From: Mycobacterium gordonae
Lineage (GTDB): Bacteria; Actinomycetota; Actinomycetes; Mycobacteriales; Mycobacteriaceae
NCBI RefSeq assembly: GCF_001417955.2
Contig: NZ_LKTM01000001.1
Span: 124,001 to 188,000, forward strand
Direction: 5' to 3'
Length of the DNA stretch: 64,000 bases
Below, piece by piece: positions 7,445 through 16,493 of this stretch. A program made the translations under genes and the position numbers. The notes under the pieces were generated by a model. That model ran no database searches and had not been told where the DNA came from. It saw only the letters and a program-made list of their open reading frames with translations. The first letter of the stretch is position 1. Every line of letters starts with the position of its first letter.

Positions 7445-8965
7445 GTGAGAAGCGAGCATGCGGTCGTCGTCGTGGGCGCCGGACCGACCGGCCTGATGCT
7501 GGCAGCCGAATTGGCGCTGGCCGGAATCGATGTCGCCATCGTCGAACGACGCACGGATCAGGCCCTGGTCGGCGCCCGCGCGGGCGGTCTGCATTCACGC
7601 ACCATCGAGATCCTCGACCAGCGCGGCGTGGCCGACCGGTTCATCGAGCAGGGCGAAGTGGCCCAGTTGGCCGGGTTCTCGCAGATCCGCCTGGACATCA
7701 GCGACTTTCCCACTCGGCACCCCTACGGACTTGCGTTGTGGCAGAGCCATATCGAGCGGCTCTTGGCTGAGTGGGTGGACGAGCTCGCGGTCCGCGTCTA
7801 TCGCGGTCACGAGGTCGGGAGCATCTCCCAAGGCGAGGCCGGTGTCCAGGTGCGGCTTACCGACGGGGGAGTGCTACGGGCCGAGTTCCTGGTGGGGTGC
7901 GACGGCGGACGCAGTGCGGTGCGCAAGGCGGCCGGCATCCCCTTCGAGGGCTGGGAGCCGACCGCGAGCTACTTACTCGCCGAGGCCGAAATCGGCTCTG
8001 AAGCAACGCAGGAACCGGAATGGGGCATCCGGCACGACGAGCTCGGTGTCCATGCGATCAGCAGGACCGGCGAGGGTGGGCCGGTCAGGGTCATGGTGAC
8101 CGAGCGCCACCTCGGGGCAACGGGCGAACCCACGTTGGGCGACCTGAGCCGGGCAATGATCGACGTTTACCGAACGGACTACGGAATCCACAGTCCCGCT
8201 TGGATTTCCCGATTCACCGACGCGGCCCGCCAGGCGTCGGTGTACCGGAGGGGGAGGGTGCTGCTGGCCGGCGACGCGGCCCACGTGCATCACCCTATCG
8301 GCGGGCAGGGGCTCAACACGGGGATGCAGGACGCGGTGAATCTGGGGTGGAAACTCGCGGCGGTGGTCAGTGGGACGTCGCCCGACAATCTGCTGGACAG
8401 CTACCACGACGAACGGCACCCGGTCGCCGCGCGTGTGCTGCGCAACGCGATGGCCCAGATGGCGCTGCTGCGCACGGATGACCGCACCACGGCACTGCGC
8501 GAGACCACCGTCGAACTCCTCGGCATGGAGGAGCCCCGGAAACGATTCGCCGCCATGATGTCTGGTCTGGACATCCGCTACGAGCTCGGTGACGGACATC
8601 CGTTGCTGGGTCGGCGGATGCCCGACCTCGACCTGGTCAGCACCGGCCGGCGAGTCTACGAACTGCTGCACCAGGCCAAGCCGGTGCTGCTGAACCTCGG
8701 CGAACCCGGCCGCATCGACATCGCCGGCTGGGCCGACCGGGTCCTGCTGGTGGATGCGAAACACGATGGCAACTGCGAGCTTCCGGCGCTGGGTGCCGTC
8801 GCCGTTCCCGGCGCCGTACTGATCAGGCCGGACGGACACGTCGCGTGGGCCGCGGACGCGCCGTACGACGGCCTGGCGGCCGCCCTCACCACCTGGTTCG
8901 GCGCGCGCAATGCCGAGCCGGGAATGGACGGGTCGAGCGGACGTGTTCAACTTGGTTATGGCTGA
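7445..8965 (+). CDS. FAD-dependent aromatic monooxygenase (PheA/TfdB class)
   Basis: A 506-aa class A flavoprotein hydroxylase. It has the Rossmann motif VVGAGPTGLMLAAEL at the start, the DG motif GCDGGRSAVRKAAG near residue 155, the GD motif LLAGDAAHVHHPIGGQGLN near residue 275, and a C-terminal thioredoxin-like domain common in phenol and polyketide hydroxylases. It uses NAD(P)H and O2 to hydroxylate an aromatic or polycyclic substrate that cannot be predicted. The GTG start follows a GGGGGAAG ribosome site. The next gene starts inside its last codons, so the two are probably co-transcribed. Confidence 0.87.
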   Translation: MRSEHAVVVVGAGPTGLMLAAELALAGIDVAIVERRTDQALVGARAGGLHSRTIEILDQRGVADRFIEQGEVAQLAGFSQIRLDISDFPTRHPYGLALWQSHIERLLAEWVDELAVRVYRGHEVGSISQGEAGVQVRLTDGGVLRAEFLVGCDGGRSAVRKAAGIPFEGWEPTASYLLAEAEIGSEATQEPEWGIRHDELGVHAISRTGEGGPVRVMVTERHLGATGEPTLGDLSRAMIDVYRTDYGIHSPAWISRFTDAARQASVYRRGRVLLAGDAAHVHHPIGGQGLNTGMQDAVNLGWKLAAVVSGTSPDNLLDSYHDERHPVAARVLRNAMAQMALLRTDDRTTALRETTVELLGMEEPRKRFAAMMSGLDIRYELGDGHPLLGRRMPDLDLVSTGRRVYELLHQAKPVLLNLGEPGRIDIAGWADRVLLVDAKHDGNCELPALGAVAVPGAVLIRPDGHVAWAADAPYDGLAAALTTWFGARNAEPGMDGSSGRVQLGYG

Positions 8966-9380
8966 AAACGTTGAGCTGAGCCCCACGGATTGGGTACGCG
9001 AGCAGACCGAGCGGATTCTGCGGCAGGGCACCACCGACGGGGTCGAAATCTTCGACAAACCCGTCGTCCTGCTGACCATGACCGGCGCGAAGTCCGGTAA
9101 GAAGCGCTACGTGCCCCTGATGCGCGTCGAACACGACGGCCGCTACGCGATCGTCGCGTCCAAGGGCGGCGCGCCCGAACATCCGGCCTGGTACCACAAC
9201 GTCAAGGCCAATCCCGCGCTGACCGTGCAGGACGGGGAGAACGTGCACAACCTCACCGCACGCGAACTCGACGGCTCCGAGCGTGAGGAGTGGTGGCGGC
9301 GCGCTGTCGAGGCCTACCCGCCCTACGCCGAGTACCAGACGAAGACGACCAGGCAGATCCCGGTCTTCGTGCTGGAGTGA
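8958..9380 (+). CDS. Deazaflavin (F420)-dependent nitroreductase-family protein (Ddn-like)
   Basis: A 140-aa protein of the Ddn/FDOR family, split beta-barrel proteins that bind F420H2 in mycobacteria. Typical segments are LLTMTGAKSGKKRYVPL, EHDGRYAIVASKGGAP and HPAWYHNVKANP, and the conserved Tyr-containing end YPPYAEYQTKTTRQIPVFVLE. The ATG at 8958 overlaps the preceding stop by eight bases; the family's usual length supports this start over a longer reading. It probably reduces a quinone or another low-potential acceptor, and the link to the flavin monooxygenase before it is positional only. Confidence 0.88.
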   Translation: MAENVELSPTDWVREQTERILRQGTTDGVEIFDKPVVLLTMTGAKSGKKRYVPLMRVEHDGRYAIVASKGGAPEHPAWYHNVKANPALTVQDGENVHNLTARELDGSEREEWWRRAVEAYPPYAEYQTKTTRQIPVFVLE

Positions 9381-9382
9381 TA

Positions 9383-9401
9383 GGCGCACGGCCGGTGCGC
9401 C
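9383..9401 (+). terminator. GC-rich hairpin after the Ddn-like gene
   Basis: A perfect 7-bp stem GGCGCAC/GTGCGCC with a five-base loop begins two bases after the stop and is followed by a short TTT. This suits an intrinsic terminator of the weak-tail kind common in mycobacteria. The rest of the 310-base gap to 9690 shows no further gene I can support, apart from a possible TTG-started extension of the next gene from 9607. Confidence 0.5.
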
Positions 9402-9690
9402 GTTTGCGTGACACTGACATCAGGCACACAACACGCCGTGGGGGCTGTGCGCAGTTTCAATCTCGACGGGGTCGTGCGGGTGACGGTGCCGGTTTCGCGC
9501 CTCTCGGCAAGTGGTCGCTCTAAGCGACGATTCTGGTGTGGTACCCGGGGGAAGTATCCGGCACCGTCGCGATGAGTAACAACGCGAACCAGCGCGGATA
9601 TTCCGGTTGGCTGGGACGGCGGCACCTGTTCTAATAACCCCCATCGTTAGCGTCCGTCCACGAGGGATCCCACTGCCGCGGCTGCCGAAG

Positions 9691-10554
9691 GTGCCCGCGC
9701 TGGCACCCGTTGCGCAGCTGCCGGAAGGGTTCGTCGTCGACCTGCCCGGTCGGGGCAGCACCTACGTTCTCGACTCCGGTCCCAGCGAGGGACCGACCTA
9801 CATCCTGCTGCACTCCCTGGCCTGTACCGGCCTGATGACGTGGTATCCCGCGCTGGACGTGGTGCGCGAATTCGGCCGGGTGGTGATCTTCGACCAGCGA
9901 TGCCATGGCCAGGGCATCTCGCCGCCCCGGATGCTGTTCGAAGACTGCGCTGACGATGTGGTGGCACTGGCCGACGTACTCGACATCCCCAGCTTCGTGC
10001 CGGTCGGCTACTCGATGGGGTCACTGATCGCTCAGCTGGTGTGGCGGCGCCACCGCGAGAGGGTCGACGGGTTGGTGCTGTGCGCCGCGACCGCGGCCGT
10101 GAGCCGCGCCCGCTACGAGCGCGTGGCCACCGGGCTGTTCGCGGCCCTGATCGAGACTCTCACCCCCGCACCCCGCCGCGGCGGACCGGCGGCCGCCGTG
10201 CCCACCGGGCTGTTCGCCGACTATCAGTGGGTGCTGGGCCAGGCTCGTGCCACGTCACCGGGTGGCATTACTCGCGCGATCGCCGAGGTGGTGCGCTTCG
10301 ACTCGACCTCCTGGGTCGGCGACATCGACGTTCCGACGGCGGTCGTGGTGACGATGAAAGACCGTGCCTTCGGCGTACAGCGGCAGAAGTGGTTGGCTGA
10401 GCGCATTCGGGACGCTGAGATGGTCCCGGTGGACGCCGGCCACGCCGGGTGCACACTGCAGCCGGCCGCCTTCGTCCCGGGGCTCGCGAAGGCGATCGAA
10501 TCGGTCCACCACCGGCTCCCCGCACCCGAGTGCGCCACGCGGGCGGCCAGATAG
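9691..10554 (+). CDS. Alpha/beta-hydrolase-fold protein
   Basis: About 287 aa. The oxyanion-side motif LLHSLACTG, the segment VVIFDQRCHGQG and the nucleophile elbow GYSMGS mark an alpha/beta hydrolase; the Ser in GYSMGS is the expected nucleophile. A His near the end (DAGHAGC) could complete the triad. The start is uncertain: GTG 9691 is the first ordinary start, while a TTG at 9607 would add 28 residues with no obvious signal. It lies just before a WS/DGAT gene, so it may act on wax esters or acylglycerols, but this is inference from position. Short-chain esterase or epoxide hydrolase activity is equally possible. Confidence 0.75.
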   Translation: MPALAPVAQLPEGFVVDLPGRGSTYVLDSGPSEGPTYILLHSLACTGLMTWYPALDVVREFGRVVIFDQRCHGQGISPPRMLFEDCADDVVALADVLDIPSFVPVGYSMGSLIAQLVWRRHRERVDGLVLCAATAAVSRARYERVATGLFAALIETLTPAPRRGGPAAAVPTGLFADYQWVLGQARATSPGGITRAIAEVVRFDSTSWVGDIDVPTAVVVTMKDRAFGVQRQKWLAERIRDAEMVPVDAGHAGCTLQPAAFVPGLAKAIESVHHRLPAPECATRAAR

Positions 10555-10567
10555 GGAAGGCGGGCCG

Positions 10568-11974
10568 GTGAAGCGACTCAGCGGTTGGGATGTGCTGATG
10601 CTGGCCAGCGAGACGCCCAACGTGCATCAGCACACCCTGAAGGTGGCGGTGGTCGACACCAGCGGCTTCGAGGGCGTGCCGACCTTTGACGCGTTCCGCG
10701 AGGTGTTCCGGGCCCGGCTGCCGGTGCTGGAGCCGATGCACTACCAGCTGGTGACGACGCCCTTCCATCTGCACCGCCCGGTCTGGCATGAGGACGCCGA
10801 CCTCGACCTCGACTACCACCTGCAGCGGGTAGAGGTGCCCGCACCCGGCGGGCGACGCGAACTCGACGCCGTCATCGGCCGCGTGGCCAGCACGCCGCTG
10901 GACCGCAGCCGCCCGCTGTGGCAGTTCTATTTCGCCGAGGGGCTCTCCGATCAGCGCATCGCGGTGATCGGCAAGATCCATCACGTGCTGGCCGACGGCG
11001 TCGCCTCGGCGAACCTGATGGCGCGCACCTTGCAGTGGTCCGATGTGACGCCTGATCAGACCGAAACGGCCTTCGCCCCGCCGCGGACCCGGGACGTGGT
11101 GCGATTCGCGGCCCACGACCACCTCGCCCGCGTCCGGACCCTGCCGTCGGCGGTGCGCGACGGAGTCGTCGGCGCCTACCGGCTGCAGCGCCGCGCACGG
11201 CAGCGGCTGACGCACCCAGATCTGGCGGCCCGGTTCGATCCACCACCGACGTTCCTCAACCACAAGCTCTCGCCGGGACGGACCTTCGCCAGCGGTGTGC
11301 TGCCGCTCGCGGAGGTCAAAGCGGTCAGCAAGAGGCTGGAAGTGACCATCAACGATCTGGTGCTCACCGTCACGGCAGGGGCGCTGCGCCGTCTGTTGCT
11401 GAACTACGGCGAACCCACCGACCGGCCGCTGATCGCTTCGATACCCACCGCCACCGACACCTCGCCGGACCGGATCGCGGGTAATGCCCTGGCCACGATG
11501 CTGGTCTCGCTGCCCGTGCACGTCAGCGACCCGAAGGAACGCCTGGACCTGATCCGCACCTCCACGCGCATCGCCAAGGAGGATCATCAACTGCTCGGAC
11601 CCACCCTGGTTGGCCGCTGGCTGGAGTTCATCCCGCCCACCCTCACCCGCGCCACCTTCGGGTGGATGTCACGACGCGAGGCACCCAATCAGTTGTTCAA
11701 CCTGATCGTTTCCAACGTGCCCGGCCCCCGTGAACGCGGCCACATCGCCGGGGCCGTGGTGACCGACTTCTATTCCGTCGGACCGCTGGCCGCCGGCTCG
11801 GCCCTGAACATCACTGTCTGGAGTTACGTCGACCAGTTGAGCGTCTCGGTACTGTCCGACGACGCGACCCTGAAGGACACCCACGAGGTGACCGACGCGT
11901 TCGTCGCCGCGTTCGCCGAGTTGCGTCAGCGACAGGAAGGCAACGGCGGCATATCCGCGGCTTCGGCGGGCTAG
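10568..11974 (+). CDS. Wax ester synthase/diacylglycerol acyltransferase (WS/DGAT)
   Basis: A 468-aa acyltransferase of the WS/DGAT family. The catalytic motif HHVLADG (HHxxxDG) is near residue 140, preceded by PLDRSRPLWQF; the second family motif lies around NQLFNLIVSNVPGP near residue 380. These enzymes join fatty acyl-CoA to diacylglycerol or a fatty alcohol at the membrane to make storage lipid; mycobacteria carry many copies. The GTG start is 14 bases after the hydrolase gene, and the length is family-typical. The N-terminus (RLSGWDVLMLASETPNVHQH) differs a little from the usual MSPxDxxFL opening. Confidence 0.92.
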   Translation: MKRLSGWDVLMLASETPNVHQHTLKVAVVDTSGFEGVPTFDAFREVFRARLPVLEPMHYQLVTTPFHLHRPVWHEDADLDLDYHLQRVEVPAPGGRRELDAVIGRVASTPLDRSRPLWQFYFAEGLSDQRIAVIGKIHHVLADGVASANLMARTLQWSDVTPDQTETAFAPPRTRDVVRFAAHDHLARVRTLPSAVRDGVVGAYRLQRRARQRLTHPDLAARFDPPPTFLNHKLSPGRTFASGVLPLAEVKAVSKRLEVTINDLVLTVTAGALRRLLLNYGEPTDRPLIASIPTATDTSPDRIAGNALATMLVSLPVHVSDPKERLDLIRTSTRIAKEDHQLLGPTLVGRWLEFIPPTLTRATFGWMSRREAPNQLFNLIVSNVPGPRERGHIAGAVVTDFYSVGPLAAGSALNITVWSYVDQLSVSVLSDDATLKDTHEVTDAFVAAFAELRQRQEGNGGISAASAG

Positions 11975-12072
11975 CGGTTTACCGCGGCAAAGCATCGGGT
12001 AATTCCGAGGGCAACGTTCTGAAACGATGTGCGTCAGTGCGCGGTGGTCTGAAACCGCCGCAAGAGGGACCA

Positions 12073-12570
12073 ATGATGAATGCCAAGCACCGCCTGAGCG
12101 AGCCGCGACCGCCGCGGCCGTCGCTGCCTGGCAAATATGCGCGACCAGAAAGAAACAGGAATTCCGGTGTCCTGTTGCGGGCATGCGGCATCGCTTTCGG
12201 TGCGCTGATTGTGGCGGCGGCGTTGGCCGCGTTCGTGGTGAACGCGGTCGGACCCGGGCACATACCGCCGGATGCTGCGGACCAGCACGTCAGCCAGGAA
12301 GGCACGTTGATCGCGGTGTCGGCGGGCTCGGTCACCGCGCGCAGCCGTGACGGGATCACCCGAACCTATCTGGTCACTCCACAGACCGCGGTCATCACCA
12401 GGGCCGGGAGCCAGTTCGCGGTGAACGACGAAGTGGACATCATCGGAACCATCCAGAACGGAACCGCACTGGCCACCGCGGTGGCCCACCGCGACCTCGG
12501 GCACGGGGGCGGTCCGCCGATGGATTACGTTGCAGGCCAACCTGTTAGCGACGCGCTGGACAGCAACTGA
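12073..12570 (+). CDS. Membrane-anchored protein with small beta domain
   Basis: A 165-aa protein. A Pro/Arg-rich cytosolic start (about 42 residues) is followed by one hydrophobic segment (CGIAFGALIVAAALAAFVV) and an external domain resembling DUF5666-type domains: GTLIAVSAGSVTARSRDG, then TYLVTPQTAVITRAGSQFAVNDEVDIIG. Such beta domains are common in secreted actinobacterial proteins and their role is unknown. GAGGGAC before ATG 12073 supports this start over an ATG 36 bases upstream. The stop is eight bases before the next gene, so the two may be co-transcribed. Confidence 0.75.
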   Translation: MMNAKHRLSEPRPPRPSLPGKYARPERNRNSGVLLRACGIAFGALIVAAALAAFVVNAVGPGHIPPDAADQHVSQEGTLIAVSAGSVTARSRDGITRTYLVTPQTAVITRAGSQFAVNDEVDIIGTIQNGTALATAVAHRDLGHGGGPPMDYVAGQPVSDALDSN

Positions 12571-12578
12571 GTACCGCG

Positions 12579-13577
12579 GTGGGCGAAACTGCGGTGGCGA
12601 CCGAGCCGGGTTGCCCGAAACGGATGGAATTCGGGCCTTGCGGTGGTGTGCGTCCGGACGGTCAATGTGAGATGCGTTCGGGGGACTGTGTATTCACTGA
12701 CATCGTGAGGTGGTCAGGCCCGGCGCCGGTGGCCGGCCGGGAGACCGGGCCGGCGCCCTTGGTGCTGACCGATTTCAGCTGCGCGCCCTTCGATCGCGAC
12801 GATGTCGCGGCGACCGCGGCGGTGCTGGCGCCCTCGTGCGACGCGGTACTGGTGGGCGAACATCAGAACAAGCCGGATTTTCCGCCCACGCTGATGGGAT
12901 CGTTGCTGCTGGACGCCGGTGTGACCCCGTGGATCACGTTGTCGTGCCGAGATCGCAACCGGATCGTCCTGGAACAGGAACTGCGGGGCCTGCGCACCAT
13001 CGGGGTGGACACCGTGCTCTGTGTGACCGGTGACGGGCGCGGCTATGACGTTCGGCCGGACGTCACTCAGACGTTCGATCTCGACGGGCTGCGGTTGGTG
13101 TCGCTGGCCGCATCGCTCGGGGTGCTCCCGGCGGTACCGGAGACGCCCACGGCGCCGCCCGTCGCTGCCAGACCCGCCCGGCTGGTCGAGAAAGAGCGGG
13201 CGGGCGCGGGCCTCGCGGTGCTCAACCATGTGCCGTTCCCGGACATGATCGCCGAGTTCATGAAAACGGCTCGGGCGCAGGGCTTGTCGATCCCGGTGAT
13301 CGCCGCGGTCGCGGTGTTCACCGACAGCGTGTCGGCCGCGGTTCTGCAGGGTCTACCCGGTCTCGAACTCGACCCCGCCGTGACGGAAAGCGTCCTCAGC
13401 TCGGCGGATCCGATCGCCGCCGGCATTTCGGCCGCGGTCAGTGAGGCGCGGTCGCTGCTCTCGATCGACGGCGTCGAAGGCGTCAACGTCTCCGGGCTGG
13501 CATCGGCGTCGGGCGCCCGCGTCGGCGCCGAGATCAAAGCGGAGGTGGGCCGGCTCATCCGGGAGGGGGTTTCGTGA
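12579..13577 (+). CDS. Methylenetetrahydrofolate reductase-like protein with N-terminal zinc-type MTHFR_C domain
   Basis: A 332-aa protein with two parts. Residues 10-45 hold a Cys-rich motif, CPKRMEFGPCGGVRPDGQC, with another Cys nine residues on, typical of the MTHFR_C family. The rest resembles the TIM-barrel MTHFR: DxVLVGEHQNK, WITLSCRDRNRIVLEQEL, VLCVTGDG and a C-terminal GVNVSG. MTHFR reduces methylene- to methyl-tetrahydrofolate. The start is GTG 12579. The stop overlaps the GTG of the next gene, a SAM methyltransferase, so the pair probably handles one-carbon units. I cannot see whether the flavin site is complete; relatives act with corrinoid or iron-sulfur partners. Confidence 0.75.
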   Translation: MGETAVATEPGCPKRMEFGPCGGVRPDGQCEMRSGDCVFTDIVRWSGPAPVAGRETGPAPLVLTDFSCAPFDRDDVAATAAVLAPSCDAVLVGEHQNKPDFPPTLMGSLLLDAGVTPWITLSCRDRNRIVLEQELRGLRTIGVDTVLCVTGDGRGYDVRPDVTQTFDLDGLRLVSLAASLGVLPAVPETPTAPPVAARPARLVEKERAGAGLAVLNHVPFPDMIAEFMKTARAQGLSIPVIAAVAVFTDSVSAAVLQGLPGLELDPAVTESVLSSADPIAAGISAAVSEARSLLSIDGVEGVNVSGLASASGARVGAEIKAEVGRLIREGVS

Positions 13578-14329
13578 CCGAAGCGATGCAGGCGGAGTTC
13601 GACACGGTCGCGGAGTGGACGGCACAGGTCGCCGCCGACTTGGGACCGGATTATCACCTGCCGGCAGGCTGCCGGGGCAGCGGCAGCCCGGCCGCACTGG
13701 ACTGGCTTGCCGAGCGCATGGAACTTGCTCCCGGCGCAACGTTTTTGGACTGCGGCGCGGGCGTCGGCGGGCCGGCCGCGTACGCGGCGCAACAGCGAGA
13801 GCTGCGGCCCGTACTCGTCGAGCCGGAGGCCGGCGCGTGTCGCGCCGCCCAGCGGCTGTTCGGCTATCCGGTGGTGCAAGCGTTGGGATCGAAACTGCCG
13901 TTGGCGGAGGCGAGTTGCGATGCCGCGTGGTCGCTCGGAGTGCTGTGCACCACTCCGGAGCAGCTCGCATTGCTCACGGAGCTGCACCGCACCGTGCGGC
14001 GCGGTGGCCGAATCGGGTTGCTGGCGTTCGTGGCTCGAGGCGAACTGCCGAGCGACGAACTGGAGGGCAACCACTTCCCGGCCCCGGAGCGGTTACGGCA
14101 ATTGGTGGACGAGTCGGCGCTGCATGTCGAGCACTGGCTGAGAACCGCTGAGCTGCCGGCGATTCCGGAGGAGTGGAATGAGCGGATGGACGCCGTTACG
14201 GACGAGCTGACCCGGCGGCACGGGCATACCGACGTCTGGCAGCTGGCCGAGCGGCAGAGCTCACGGATCGGACGCCTGCTGGAAGACGGGACCCTGACGG
14301 GCGAGCTGCTGGTACTGCGTCACGCGTGA
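13574..14329 (+). CDS. Class I SAM-dependent methyltransferase
   Basis: A 251-aa methyltransferase. The SAM-binding motif is FLDCGAGVGGPAAYAA near residue 58, followed by the acidic loop VLVEPE and the motif IV-like SLGVLCTT. GTG overlaps the stop of the MTHFR-like gene (GTGA), so the two are translationally coupled. The acceptor is unknown. The N-terminus (MQAEFDTVAEWTAQVAADLGPDYHLPAGCRGSGSP) is shared with a group of mycobacterial methyltransferases. A weak inverted repeat (CAACG/CGTTG, 14345-14361) followed by TTTG lies 16 bases after the stop and may end the transcript. Confidence 0.83.
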   Translation: MTEAMQAEFDTVAEWTAQVAADLGPDYHLPAGCRGSGSPAALDWLAERMELAPGATFLDCGAGVGGPAAYAAQQRELRPVLVEPEAGACRAAQRLFGYPVVQALGSKLPLAEASCDAAWSLGVLCTTPEQLALLTELHRTVRRGGRIGLLAFVARGELPSDELEGNHFPAPERLRQLVDESALHVEHWLRTAELPAIPEEWNERMDAVTDELTRRHGHTDVWQLAERQSSRIGRLLEDGTLTGELLVLRHA

Positions 14330-14446
14330 GCCCGGAGCGGTAAGCAACGTTATCCCCGTTGTTTGTGGGCATCCGCCGCTACATTTGGCGGTCATGGAGG
14401 CGTCTAACTGCACGGTGAGAAAAGCCAGATCCGCCGTGCCGATGCT

Positions 14447-16429
14447 TCAACGGAACAACGCGGTGATCTCCGCGACCCTCGGATCCGCCCGCAGCTCTTC
14501 GAAAGTCTCGGGCAGCGGCAGGCGCCAGTTCGGGTACTCGTCGATCGTTCCGGGCAGATTGGGCTGGCGGACCTCGGCCAGCACATCGTAGGGCGAGATC
14601 AACTTCAGCCGGCTCGGTGTCGCCGCCAACAGCCGGTGCATCGCGGTGATGATGGTCGCCTCATCCGGCTCGTCTTCCCCGATGGGCAGCAGCCGTTCGG
14701 ACCGCAGCAGGGCCAGCCACTCGGCGCGTTCCTTTGCCGCCGAGGCCTTTTCGGCCGGAACATCGTTGAGCAGACCGAGGTCGGCACGCGCCCGCACGTG
14801 TTCGGCGCGCAGGAATCCCGCGGCCGTCGGCAGGTCGTGCGTCGACAAACTGGCAGCGGCCCGGGTGGGCCATTTCGCCGGGGCCAGCAGCGGCTCCTCG
14901 GCCACCGACTGATCGCGGGTGAACCACGACACCGCGCAACCCAGCATCCCGTTGTCGGCCAGCGCCTCGGTGACCTCCGGCTCGACGGTGCCGAGGTCTT
15001 CGCCGACGACGGTGGCCTTCGCGCGGTGGGCTTCCAGTGCCAGCACTGCCAGCATCACCTCGGCGTCGTAGTGCACGTAGGTGCCGCGGTCAGGCCCGTC
15101 GCCCGGCGGGATCCACCACAACCGCCACAGCCCGGCGACGTGGTCAATCCGCAATCCGTCGGCGTGAACGAGTACCGCGCGCAACATGTCTCGTAGCGCG
15201 GCGTACCCGGTCGCGGCCAACCGGTCCGGTCGCCAGGGCGGTAATCCCCAATCCTGGCCGCGCGGGGTGAAGTTGTCCGGGGGTGCGCCGATGCTGACTC
15301 CGGCGGCCAGCACGTCGGCCAGCGCCCAGGCGTCGGCGCCGTCCGCATCGACACCCACCGCCAGATCATGCAGCACCCCCAGTGCCATGCCGGCCTTCCG
15401 GGCGGTGGTCCGCACCGCGATCAGCTGCTCGGCGCAACGCTGCTGCACCCAGGCGTGGAACGCCAACCGTGAGGCCAGCTCCCGGCGGGCCTCGGCGACG
15501 GCCGGGCCGTTGACATCTCGCAAAGGTGCGGGCCATCTGCTCCAGCGGCCCCCGTGCCGCTCGGCCAACGCGCAGTAGGTGGCCCAGTCGCGCAGCCCGG
15601 TGGATTCGGGCGATTCGTCGAGCGGCGAGGGCCGGCCCTCCGCCCGCCACAGCAGTTCGAGCGCCGACCGCTTGGCCGCCCACACCAGATCGTGGTCGAT
15701 TCGCTCGGTGATCGGCGAGACGCGCAGCGCGTCCACCTCGCCGCGAGTGTCCGGGTCGGCGCGAAGGTAGGCGTCGAGATCCTCGATGCGCAGCGCGAGG
15801 GGGTTAGCGAACCGGCGACTCGACGGCGTGTAGGGCGAGGGCTGCACCGGGTGGGTGGGTCCCGGCGCGTGCAACGGGTTCAGCAGCACGGCACCGGCGT
15901 CGTGCTGGGAGGCGGTCCAGTCGATGAACTCGCGCAGGTCTCCGAGGTCGCCGATGCCCCAGGACCGTGCCGAGCGCAACGCGTAAAGCTGCAGCATCCA
16001 GCCCCAGGTCTCGGGTGTCGAGGGCACCTGTGGGGGCGCTGCCACCAGAGTTGCCCGCTGGCCATTACGGGTTTCCACCTGGTACCACCCGAGCGGCAGG
16101 CCGCCCGGCAGCTCGTCGCTTACGTCGATGCGCGCACCGTCCTCGGCTTCCAGCGCGACGGCGCCCGGCAGCGGCCGGGGACGCCCGTCGACACGCACGG
16201 CGACGGTAGGTGGCAGGACGCCGGCGCGGCCGGCCTCGGTGAGCTTCGCCAACTCACGGCGGCGGTCGGCTTCGGTACGGGCCTCGACATCGAGCAGACC
16301 CAGGACGCGGATCACCACGTCGGCATCGACGTCGACCGGCTCCCGGCGTTCGTTGCGGTAGGAGGTCGCCACGCCGTGTGCCGCGGCCAACTGGCGCAAG
16401 CTGTCGGAGGCTGGTGAGGGATTGGGCAC
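14447..16429 (-). CDS. malQ: 4-alpha-glucanotransferase (amylomaltase)
   Basis: A GH77 enzyme of 660 aa that moves glucan segments between maltodextrins in glycogen and trehalose metabolism. Catalytic parts are present: DGLRIDHVAGLWRLWW (nucleophile Asp region), VVGEDLGTV (general acid Glu) and STHDLPT (third carboxylate). The N-terminal extension typical of actinobacterial MalQ precedes SARSWGIGDLGDL. GTG 16429 is taken as start because VPNPSPASDSLRQLAA matches a natural N-terminus, while the longer frame would reach into the marR gene. Its transcript may begin in the 64-base gap after marR or come from the upstream genes. Confidence 0.92.
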   Translation of the reverse strand: MPNPSPASDSLRQLAAAHGVATSYRNERREPVDVDADVVIRVLGLLDVEARTEADRRRELAKLTEAGRAGVLPPTVAVRVDGRPRPLPGAVALEAEDGARIDVSDELPGGLPLGWYQVETRNGQRATLVAAPPQVPSTPETWGWMLQLYALRSARSWGIGDLGDLREFIDWTASQHDAGAVLLNPLHAPGPTHPVQPSPYTPSSRRFANPLALRIEDLDAYLRADPDTRGEVDALRVSPITERIDHDLVWAAKRSALELLWRAEGRPSPLDESPESTGLRDWATYCALAERHGGRWSRWPAPLRDVNGPAVAEARRELASRLAFHAWVQQRCAEQLIAVRTTARKAGMALGVLHDLAVGVDADGADAWALADVLAAGVSIGAPPDNFTPRGQDWGLPPWRPDRLAATGYAALRDMLRAVLVHADGLRIDHVAGLWRLWWIPPGDGPDRGTYVHYDAEVMLAVLALEAHRAKATVVGEDLGTVEPEVTEALADNGMLGCAVSWFTRDQSVAEEPLLAPAKWPTRAAASLSTHDLPTAAGFLRAEHVRARADLGLLNDVPAEKASAAKERAEWLALLRSERLLPIGEDEPDEATIITAMHRLLAATPSRLKLISPYDVLAEVRQPNLPGTIDEYPNWRLPLPETFEELRADPRVAEITALFR

Positions 16430-16472
16430 AGCGCGGGGTATACCCGGGTCAGTGTTTCTCACACCCGCGAAA

Positions 16473-16486
16473 GGCAGTGTGCTGCC
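16473..16486 (-). terminator. Small hairpin between marR and malQ
   Basis: GGCAG/CTGCC with a four-base loop, followed on the minus strand by TTTCG. It lies just after the marR stop and could attenuate read-through into malQ. The stem is short. Confidence 0.35.
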
Positions 16487-16493
16487 TCGATTT

